Shown: positions 52,813-64,000 of the stretch, piece by piece
Position numbering within the stretch: the first letter of the stretch is position 1
How the letters are laid out: each line of letters begins with the position of its first letter
Assembly: GCA_004764695.1 (NCBI GenBank)
Contig: SMSO01000007.1
Coordinates: forward strand, 1,061,001 to 1,125,000
Origin: Schizochytrium sp. TIO01
Taxonomy: Eukaryota > Sar > Bigyra > Thraustochytrida > Thraustochytriidae
Direction: 5' to 3'
Length of the DNA stretch: 64,000 nt
Position numbers and translations under genes: made by a program
Notes under the pieces: generated by a model
Told to the model about the DNA's origin: nothing
Database searches by the model: none
What the model saw: only the letters and a program-made list of their open reading frames with translations

Positions 52813-53138
52813 CTGTGAGTAAAAATGAATAAGTTTGTTTTGTTCATTCGTTGTCAGGATAGACAGCTCCAGTCAGTTGATCCTGTTTTGTTTTGTCTTT
52901 CTGCACAATAAAAAGCAATCACTTCTTCTTCTGCTGTTGTGCTGCCTATCAAATTATATAGATTTCCTTTTGCGCGTCCTTGTTTTCTTTCTAAAAAAGA
53001 AAAGAGTTCTTTGCCTTTCTAAAGTACCCAACTACGTAAACTACTTAGGTAGTGTACCAGCAGTGCTTTCGTTTTGATTCCTTTCCCCTACTACAAACAC
53101 CAACCACAAGAAAGAAAGAAAGAAAGAAAGAAAACTTA

Positions 53139-53726
53139 TTAAAGATGGAAGTGCTTAGGTTTATTACTATGTAGATGCTTAGCATGACTTCTCATGTAAG
53201 TAGTTCTAGACGACTGGGAACCCCCGAGGTTCTTCCTCGCTTTGTAAATCAAAACCCCTGAGCCAGCGACCGCCCCGCCTCCAAGCAAGACGCCAGTTGT
53301 GACAAGTGCTATCCCCGCACCTTCTCCTCCCTTGTCGCCTACTTGGTTGTTGGCCGCTCGTGAAATAGAGGCGGCTCTGCCTGGAGAAAGGGCGTTTGGG
53401 TCATCCAGGATCCTTTCTAAGCCGGTCACTCCCTCGCCTTCTGCTACAAGATCTATGTAGCTCTGAACAGTCGTGTCATTCGAGGTATCCTGCAATGCAT
53501 TGTAAATAAAAGTAGCGTTCTGGACCGCAAGAGGTCTCGTGGAGTTAGCAATGAGCGTCTGAAGCTTGGTGATTGTGTAAATACAATCGGTCTGGTCAGC
53601 CCAGAAGATTGGTTGATCATCTCCGTAATCGGTATTAGCAGGCCAAGGCCACGCTGTTGTTGAAGTCACAGCCCCAGTGGTGGTGGTGGTTGCAGCTGTT
53701 GCAGCAGTAGTGGTTGTGCTAGACAT
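53139..53726 (-). CDS. Thr-rich protein with C-terminal membrane anchor
   Basis: 195 residues from ATG 53726. The first 25 residues are almost only Thr/Ala/Ser, then an aromatic segment, three N-glycosylation sequons (NST, NAT, NDT) in the middle, a Gly-rich membrane segment at about 137-160 (GIALVTTGVLLGGGAVAGSGVLI) and a basic, His-rich tail. The layout suits a surface protein with its N-terminus outside. No family recognised; the 161-residue protein at 30.0 kb has the same overall design. Confidence 0.65.
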   Translation of the reverse strand: MSSTTTTAATAATTTTTGAVTSTTAWPWPANTDYGDDQPIFWADQTDCIYTITKLQTLIANSTRPLAVQNATFIYNALQDTSNDTTVQSYIDLVAEGEGVTGLERILDDPNALSPGRAASISRAANNQVGDKGGEGAGIALVTTGVLLGGGAVAGSGVLIYKARKNLGGSQSSRTTYMRSHAKHLHSNKPKHFHL

Positions 53727-53968
53727 TGGAAAATGTTTATTTCTGTTACTACTACTTCTTTTTCTTCTTCTTCTCTAGAATGTGGATACGAAAAAAAAGT
53801 TGGCCTAACCAAATTGTAAAAGGGTCTTGTACCAATTTATATTATCTCCGTTTAAAAGGGAAGACCCCTGTTAGAACAACAAAGGCATTTTGGGTCGTTA
53901 CCTGTAGCCAGCCAGAGTCAGAGAGACACCAATAGTAAAAGGGAGAGAAATCTAACCTCACCAAAAAA

Positions 53969-55922
53969 ATGATTAACGCGGAGCAGAAATTAAGGCTCGG
54001 GATTGTGATTTTGATCATTAGCATCTTGGTGGTTCTCGCACTAACTTCTTCAGGTGCCTCAATGATCGCTCGTGCTAATTCTTACCTTGATGCGAATGAT
54101 ATTGGTTACCAGACAGGAAATGATGAAGATCCCGATGCGGAAAATGATGATGACGCGGATACAAGTACCTCCACGACTTCTGTGGAAGGTGGTGATACTG
54201 GGAGCACAACGGCTTCTTCCAGTGGGACCAGTTCTTCAGAAACAACCTATGATCCTAATCTAAGGGCGTGCCCCACAACAGAAAATGTGGTGCGCCGCCG
54301 ACGGATGATAACATTTGGGGAGGTATGAAATTAAATAGCATGCCACAGGATAAAGACATTTCTGGGGGTCCTACAGTCAACGGCGCTCTTACTGCAAATG
54401 TGGGAGAGTTCATGGGTGTGCGCAGCAAGGGAGCAGAACCCTTTTTTCCTGATTGGGAGTTTGGATAGTACATAAACGAAGGCCAAGTTTCCATTGATCG
54501 CGCAAACGCCAAGACCTTTCGTATCAATATCTTCTGCGCCAGTTATAATGACGACAAGTTCCCTATCCCCACTGACGAATTCAAAGCGGCTTATTTGAAC
54601 TTCTGGAAAGTCGCAGGTGCTGGTTTTATCACCCCTGAATGGGGCAAGCTAGATGTTTTTGATTTTGATTCCAGCCACCCTGCTGATCACCACGATTCTG
54701 CTTCGAAGATCATCAGTGCGGTAGCGAAAAAGTATCCTGACTGGTGGCCGCAGGTCAAGGCAAAGACGCTTCCCGAGGAGGCCTGCTTGATCATGATGAG
54801 CTACCGTAAGTACGGCTCTGGAGGGCAGTACCTTGGCGTTTATTCAAGAGTGAAGGGACCTATCGATTCCACTTCTCTGCACGAACTGGGCCACCGCTCA
54901 GGCGGTCACTCTTACATGCTTGGATGGGACACCAAGAAGAAGATCTATACAATGCCTGGTACTCTTTCGAATGACGGCATGTGCATGATGAGCTACACGA
55001 CGCGCTACATGGACCTCTACGCTCCTCCCTGGTACCACCGCAACGGCTGGTTCAGAGCAGAGCCTGGGTCTTATCGTTACATTCAGAACGGTGCGACGTA
55101 CAAGATGAATATGTTTCACCAGTGGAAGGCCGATGGGCGCGTGCACTGCTTGGTGGCTCTAAGCCCGTTCACTGGGGAGTATGTGTTTTACAAGATTAGT
55201 ATGATTGGCTGGTCCAAGCCAGGCATTGAGACAACTTTATGGCTGGCTGGCCGGACCAAGAATGGCAAAACTCGCATTCCACCTGCGGATATTCCTGACA
55301 TCGAGACGAATAATCTTATGAAAGGTTCTAACAACGATGGTTTCATTCGCTGGGTGGCCTACCCGGCCGCTTGGGTCTCGACGGGTGGCAATGATATGGA
55401 GCTCCGTGCCTGCCGCGACCCAATTACAGGCGGAGGAGAGGACTGGATAGATCCTAACACTGGCCTGCGCTTTGTGGTGAGCAATGTCGTGAAGGACTGG
55501 GAGAATTACCAGTGTGACGTGACAGTAACCTACGATGCTTCTTACTTGAAGCGTACCCTACCTCCTCAGATTACCAAGATTGCGACTGGAGTTTACAAGC
55601 ACCAGAAGGGCAGTGATTTGTATGACGACAGCAAGGGTTCCGTAACGGATAACAGTTCCACTTTGCTCATTGTTACCTTCAAAAATCCCAATCCAGGCAG
55701 CACGCGCCCATTCATTTGCAATGCCAAGAGAAGAGCTGCTTTACACAAGGAGGAATGGGCTTAGGAGGGCCAAACAACCAGAAATGCATCTTGCTTGGAG
55801 GGACTTCACAGGATTTCTACTTCCAGGCAAAGAAAGGAACCTTGGCAGGCAAAGAAGACGTTGCTGTTATTTGTCTAGGTGAGACCTATACTCGCAAAAT
55901 CAAGTTCACGCACCACAAGTAA
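53969..55922 (+). pseudogene. Metzincin-like (M11/gametolysin-type) peptidase, broken three times
   Basis: ATG 53969 opens a frame with a membrane anchor (about 9-27), an acidic Ser/Thr-rich stalk and the first part of a Cys-containing domain. Near 54250-54320 the coding signal moves to another frame. A TAG interrupts that frame at 54466-54468. It then stays open to 55764, where the signal shifts frame again and ends at 55922. The catalytic region has LHELGHRSGGHS and a Met-turn-like CMMSYTTRY, as in metzincins. The usual third zinc His is at position 11 of HExxHxxGxxH; here it is at 10, one residue short. Peptidases of this type cleave extracellular matrix or wall proteins. I describe the breaks only. 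Confidence 0.75.
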
Positions 55923-55991
55923 TCAAAGTGAGTCGAAGAAAAAGAAAAAGGGAAACATGATTTAGACGTAAGCAATAAACACCAAAAAAAC

Positions 55992-56057
55992 CATTCATTC
56001 ATTCATTCATTCATTCATTCATTCATTCATTCATTCATTCATTCATTCATTCATTCT
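55992..56057. repeat. (ATTC)n microsatellite
   Basis: About 16 ATTC units between the broken peptidase and the second HNH gene. Confidence 0.95.
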
Positions 56058-56092
56058 CCTTAACCACTGGCCGGCCCTCTTGAACTGATTAT

Positions 56093-57433
56093 TTATCCTC
56101 TTCTGCTTCGCGCATCTTCCCAGTGGGATTCTGTTTCGGTTGCTTTCCATTGGAGGTTCTCGTAGAACTGATCTCTATCCTTCACAAACACGAAGGTAAA
56201 GAAATCGGTGAAACCATCAATCCTTTTCTCGGCTTTTGTACCCTCTTTCACGTAAAAGGCAACCGTATCACAATCAATGGGTTCAAACCCAGTGATTTTG
56301 ACCCAAGTTCTCATTCGAGTTTCCCCAGCGCGGTCAGTAGCAGTAACGTTCTCATTGGGACTGTAGTCGGGCGCAGGCGAGATCATGATCTGAGGAAACT
56401 TACCTCTGGCGTACCCGTACTGATAACGTCGACCGTCGTACATGCGATGCATCGCCGTCGACAAGGCTAAGCGATTATTGTCGTCGTCCTCGATGTGCGC
56501 ATCCTCCACAGCCGACTTATGAACTAGGTGTGCACAATCCGCCGCCCCCCTTCGAAGGAAGAATGAGGCCTCAATCGATTGGAACATGGCTAAGTCCGAA
56601 TCAGGTTCCACAGCGGTGTACACTGTGCTATCGCTGTCACCACAACGCGCAGAGCCTGGCTCATCATCCGAATGATAGTCCGTGCTGTAAATGCTCTGGA
56701 TATTGTCGACATAAACGACTTCAGGGGAAATCAGATCAACGTTGTCATTATTGTATCCGAGACTATTCGACAAGATCTCGTTGCAAAACATAGCAGCATC
56801 TCGAACGCTAGTGAAGATAATCTCGAAGGTCAAGTCCATGGGTGGGTTGTCTCCTTCGTACCGAATAGCTCTTCTATGCGGTGGAACGTCCGTATCTTCG
56901 ATTACCTCCACAGACCCAGCGTTGTTGGCTGCCGTCATGTACACGAAGCGACGCAAGCCTTTGGCATTCTTACTATCGTTGAGGGTACCACAAACCTTGA
57001 AACGCTTGTTTTCGATCTTTCTCGACCTTACCTCGGTCAGGACACCCAGCCGTGCCCCCCTTTCATTTACACTGCTACCTTTTTCGTAGCGCAGCGCGTC
57101 CATGTTCCGACTAAGCCTATCGCGCTCCCGTTCAAGGGAATCGTAATACGCCGTTGCCGACCCATATTTTCTCTTTAGGAAAGCACTGAGGTCGTCGAAG
57201 GAACCCCCGTCCGTTTCTTCCAAACGCTCTATCTTGGCCTGTATGTCAGCGATACCTGCCTCGATGCTCTCGATCTTTTCTTCAAGCCGATGTACATCTT
57301 GATCCAATGCCTCTAGTTTAGCCAACTCGAGGGCTTCGTCCCCTTCCTCAACTGTTGACAATCGTTTGCGGTCATCGCCGCCCCCGCCACCGCCGCGGGT
57401 TTGTTTTCCTTTACGACGGATGAAGGAAGCCAT
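56093..57433 (-). CDS. HNH endonuclease with coiled coil, copy B
   Basis: 446 residues from ATG 57433 (MASFIRRKGKQTRG); an upstream open stretch has no ATG. A Gly-rich basic N-terminus is followed by a long coiled coil (about 40-75, HRLEEKIESIEAGIADIQAK), a middle domain with FKVCGTLNDSKNAKG and the HNH_2-like core near 300-335: CAHLVHKSAVED...DDDNNRLALSTAMHRMYDG. All three signature residues (His, Asn, His) are present. It is homologous over its full length to copy A at 35.8 kb (shared TWVKI/ALVWLKV and FVKDRDQFYENLQWKA/VLDKDQFIKNIDWKA segments) but clearly diverged, so the duplication is not recent. It marks the right end of the virus-like block. Confidence 0.8.
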   Translation of the reverse strand: MASFIRRKGKQTRGGGGGGDDRKRLSTVEEGDEALELAKLEALDQDVHRLEEKIESIEAGIADIQAKIERLEETDGGSFDDLSAFLKRKYGSATAYYDSLERERDRLSRNMDALRYEKGSSVNERGARLGVLTEVRSRKIENKRFKVCGTLNDSKNAKGLRRFVYMTAANNAGSVEVIEDTDVPPHRRAIRYEGDNPPMDLTFEIIFTSVRDAAMFCNEILSNSLGYNNDNVDLISPEVVYVDNIQSIYSTDYHSDDEPGSARCGDSDSTVYTAVEPDSDLAMFQSIEASFFLRRGAADCAHLVHKSAVEDAHIEDDDNNRLALSTAMHRMYDGRRYQYGYARGKFPQIMISPAPDYSPNENVTATDRAGETRMRTWVKITGFEPIDCDTVAFYVKEGTKAEKRIDGFTDFFTFVFVKDRDQFYENLQWKATETESHWEDARSRRG

Positions 57434-57943
57434 TTTCTTTCGCTCGGATGGACTGTTGCTCTGCTGCACCTGCTGCACTTGCTTCAAGTCACGCCGGCCT
57501 GGTGATACGGAACTGCCTGAGTCGGGTGCACGGCAGCAGTTCTGTTACTTCTATGACTATCTAGTTCATAGTAGGTAGTACTAAGGGGTAGTACTGCTAG
57601 AACCTTTGGAGCAATATCACTGGAGAAGATATTCCAGTAGTAGGCTTTACGAAATAGTAATAGTCTTGAAAGAGCGAGAAAGAAAGGAGGCTTAGTAGGT
57701 AAGGTTAAGTTCAAACTAGTAAATATCCTTTTACTTCGAGAGCACTAAAGAGTATCTCCTTCTTAAGGAGAACCATAGTAACTCAGTAAGTCAGACCATG
57801 GGCGCACCTCTGTTATCGACTCGCAGCTTCACGTCCAGCAGGTTCGAAACCTTCTGCAACGACTGGGGCTGCGCCACGAGCTTAGCTGAAGGGATATAAG
57901 GACGCGCCCGCTGGTTGAGGTATAGATCGTTACTTGCTGCGCG
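57434..57943. promoter_or_regulatory. Divergent spacer with TATA-like box
   Basis: The spacer separates copy B of the HNH gene from the LRR gene. TATAAG at 57895-57900 lies 44-49 bp before the LRR ATG at 57944, a plausible TATA element. No tRNA or ORF is supported. The right edge of the virus-like block should fall here, but I see no terminal inverted repeat. Confidence 0.5.
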
Positions 57944-60723
<2,780 letters not shown>

Positions 60724-63700
60724 AAGAAGTTCTGAATATATATATATTTTTGTTAAACCTTGTTGCTTGTATGTAAAACTACAGAAATGATATTACTATT
60801 TTATAGATTCATAGGATTTTGAATGTACTAGAAAATATTAATTATCATAATATAGAGCGTGTAGGTGATGGAAACATTTTCATTGAATACTAAGATTGAC
60901 AATTTAAGAAGCGAATAAATTAAACGCTGAAAGAGTCATAGACAATATTTTGAAAGACGTTGGAGAACAAGACACAGTTAGTGAACGCGCATGCAGCAAC
61001 CAGTGATTTTCAAGAAGTGAAATGAAAAATTGTCGTAAAGCTCAAATCCCCGATGTTTGCATTTAGAAACAATGATTGAGGGTCATTGTATGAATAAAAT
61101 ATAACCTGACGTTAAATAATGCCTTATAAGTCCATAATTCTTCATACATATCCTGGAGTGTGGATGTGAAGGTAAGTTTAGAAGTCGTTTTCAAGTTTAT
61201 CAAACACCTGAACCCACATTTTTGGTTAGTATTTATTAAAGTATTACTCGAGCTTCAGCTTTTTTAAGCACATGGTTTGCTCGTGACGACCTTTCCAAGT
61301 TTGAGAAGGTTCGATAAATTATGGAAATGCAACAACTTCGGAAGCAACGTCTATGGGGAAGCTTGACCATTGTTTTTCTATAACTGCCAGACAAAATATT
61401 TAATGATACATGTGATTTAATAACTAATAACTTGTTGCAAAATGATCAATAATGAGAATGTGAATCCCTTCTCCAACAAGGATGGCGTCGTTGTGCATTG
61501 TTGTGCGTTGAAGGAAAATGATGTTGCAGGCCTCATTCAGTACCAAAGCCATATCTATCCAGGTGTCTTACCCAAATGTAAATTAACGCCACCCTTCAAT
61601 GCGAAATCTATGTATTCAGTTTGTCTGTGTCTAGAAACTCAATAAACTCAATACTGTCCTTTTCCCTTTCACAATTTTCATCAGGTCTCACTGCCCACCT
61701 CACTAGAGTTCGTTCTTTTGTCAGACTACTCTGTGCGCTCCATTGCAGAAGCTAATATGTAATAGCTATAGTTATCAAACCTGAAGTTTTGTATCCTGGA
61801 AAAATATCCTGATATAGACTGTTTTCAAATCAACGAAAGAGCTAGGAGAAACATGTGATCACGCAAAAGCTCGAGCAGTCAATAGTATCATGGTAATATC
61901 CTTACAAAGTGTCTGATGTACTTTAATGGCTCATTTCTGGTATAATCTGATCACTTTTTCGATAAAACTCAGTAAGCAATCTCTTTTTGAACGCAGATTC
62001 TAACGCCGTATATCGAGCGACATGGATGTAAGAGCTGCGTACGGCATTCAATCCACCAGGCAGCTGGCGCCCCATAGTGTGATGAGGTGGACTCACGTCG
62101 TATTAATTGTCTGGAAGAACAGAGCCTTACTGTGGATGCATTGCCTTCCTTCCTCCTTTCCTTTTGAGGACCTCCATTGCTTGGACGGCTCCACATGCTG
62201 GCCTGCTTCACAATCTTACGACGAAAGTAATTGGTTTAATTTATGCACATTCAATCTGAAAGCAAAGGGATTGTAGTATTAATTAGCCGTGGCGTTATAT
62301 AGTGCAACATAACTTTCTAGTTTCGAGATGGCCTGATTTTGTTTAATCGTAAGAACGAATTCGTACACCAACAATCTACGCTCGAATGAAGCTGAACGAA
62401 TCTCTCATATCCGGCATAAAACTCATCTGAAAATCCAAAGCATCCAACACTGATCACAACTGGATCTCAAGAAACCCGAACATTTATGAATCAATGACAG
62501 TGACGGGTGTCTAGGTGTTCGTAGCTGTACTTAACAAGTGTCTACTGGGCATAACATCATTCTTATAAGCTCTGCCACTCCGATGATAAGCTTGTAGATA
62601 TACTAAGATGGAGTCGAACAGAATTGCATCAGCCTCTAAACTTGCCCTCAAATCCTCACATTCAAAGCAACTCTTTCTTCTTTCTATCTTGTCTTGACGC
62701 CCATCTTGCTTAGACAAATCTTCAGTATTTTCACTCTGACCAAACATTTGAAACACTTTGTGAATGTTTAGAAAGATGGCTTAGAACCTTTTTTTCTTCT
62801 TGGACCCTTCTTACTCTTGGTGCACCGTACCGCGACTCATTCCAGGTCTCATGTGATTACTTCTTTATTTCAATCAGTGTCGCGTTCCCTAGTTGATTGA
62901 AAGGCCATCGGAGAGAAGAAAGAAGGGATCCAAGGAAGGATAGGCTAGCCTTCAGAACGGTGAACAAAGAGGTTGCGTGCGTGGAGCGCAGTCGCAGCTC
63001 TTTGAGAAAAGTAAGCTCATGTGAGTCAGTTAGGTTAGCTATGTGTAGGCTAGGAAGACTTGGCTTATATGGCCGGTGAGACTTGAGTGATTCACTACTT
63101 TGGGTGTTTTCAAAAGGGCATGCTTGCTTTTGGAGCGAGGTGTGCAATTTCCTTGCTGTACTATAGCGTGCACGATAAGAGATTTTTTTAACTGCAAAAG
63201 ATTTTCGATTGAAAATATTTCTTTGAACTTCTATTTTAAAATGGAAAAGTAAAAACAATCTTTAACTTGAAAGAAGTTAACATTTTCTCTTTTAAAATAA
63301 TTCATTATTATTATTATTATTACTATAAATATGGAATATAAGGCGAATGAATTCAATAGACAACTTGTATACAAACAGCCTAGAGGGCGAGGAGTTTAGG
63401 CATGATTCTCTATTCTAACGTCGTTGCGATGCCCTTACGCCAGGAGGCAATGATGTAAGATTTGCGTTCGATCTTCGAACTGCCACAAGCAGCCTGTGAC
63501 AAAGAGCCTTGGACTGAACACATTTACGATTGAGACGTCCTTGTAGATGCACATATGTGCATATAATGAGCCGGTAGGATTTAATACCGTGCAATGCGGG
63601 AGTTTATGTCTCGTGTTGCTCGAAATCAGCCAGTGTTTGTTTACATTCTCTTTGTTGCTATCCTCTTAAGGGTATTAATAATTTGATTCGCTAATAAATT

Positions 63701-64000
63701 TATATATTTTGCCTTATTCGTCTTAGTATCACAGGTACTTCAACTGTTCACGCAGCAAACATGACCCCAAAAAACCGGATCAAGTTTTTGGAAGAAATTC
63801 CCCGCAGCGATTTTCACTTTTTGAAATGAAAGAAACTCCTGTTAAAAATATTTGGAAATTTCCAAATTTGCCACCATTCATTTGGTCTTTTCAAACCTCC
63901 AAAACAAACAATTCCTTGCAATAACACACCACGTTTTCTGTGTCGGAGGGCCCTTGTTCAACGCGGCCACTGAACGGGAAACCGTCAGAACAGAACAGAA
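60724..64000. other. Intergenic region, no supported gene
   Basis: AT-rich DNA with short ORFs only. A 67-codon ATG ORF (61442-61645) and a 133-codon minus-strand ORF (62857-63258) have no motif and no coding-like composition. A segment near 61707-61770 resembles 14569-14635. Confidence 0.5.

Noticed and set aside
28682-57433. Reassigned stop codons to explain in-frame TAG and TGA
   Set aside because: Only three in-frame stops of two types occur, accompanied by frameshifts, and all intact ORFs end normally, so decay is simpler.
57781-57900. Possible tRNA suggested by AGGTTCGAAACC near 57838
   Set aside because: No matching acceptor, D or anticodon stems could be folded around it.
26666-57943. 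Terminal inverted repeats bounding the virus-like block
   Set aside because: I compared the spacers at 26.7, 27.6, 28.3-28.6 and 57.5-57.9 kb by eye and found no convincing matching ends.
62857-63258. 133-codon minus-strand ORF
   Set aside because: Composition looks non-coding and no domain, splice pattern or start context supports it.

Overview
This is a nuclear window from a eukaryote, probably a unicellular or filamentous protist or fungus-like organism. I cannot name the lineage. The evidence is spliced leucine-rich-repeat (LRR) genes with GTAAGT/GTACGT donors, CTAAC-like branch sites and AG acceptors, a eukaryotic P450, RING/IBR proteins, long low-complexity intergenic DNA and many microsatellites.

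Left part (1-27.5 kb), host-like. A single-exon P450 (4.6-6.3 kb) is followed by an LRR-RING/IBR gene on the minus strand (7.2-9.5 kb), an eroded LRR pseudogene (12.6-14.0 kb) and a minus-strand gene joining LRR exons to a protein kinase and a RING/IBR module (14.9-18.7 kb). Next come two related proteins with a nuclease-like and a kinase-like domain: one with intact motifs (24.1-26.7 kb) and one that has lost catalytic residues in both domains (19.5-21.6 kb). A Fic-family protein with a substituted catalytic His closes this part. The mixture resembles innate-immunity or effector loci.

Middle part (about 28.7-57.4 kb), a virus-like block. It holds about twenty closely packed intronless ORFs on both strands, some overlapping by a few bases. 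About ten encode membrane-anchored proteins. Others are an MSV199-like/PD-(D/E)XK protein, a membrane-anchored HEIAH metallopeptidase, a broken metzincin-like (M11-type) peptidase, two HNH endonuclease paralogues, and a four-copy family in which two copies are broken. Almost all have an A-rich, T-poor leader directly before the ATG. I found no recognisable major capsid protein, DNA polymerase or packaging ATPase, so this is best described as an endogenised fragment of, or a novel relative of, a large eukaryotic DNA virus or mobile element. Premature stops and frameshifts show partial decay. Inside it sits a separate-looking unit: six 102-bp palindrome-bearing repeats followed by a 1583-codon DDE-transposase-like gene with SANT/Myb-like segments. 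An orphan host LRR exon lies just downstream.

Right part (57.9-64 kb), host-like. A seven-exon LRR gene has five 84-bp repeat exons that are nearly identical except in the first third of each, the pattern expected of recent exon duplication with focused diversification. The last 3.3 kb show no gene I can support.
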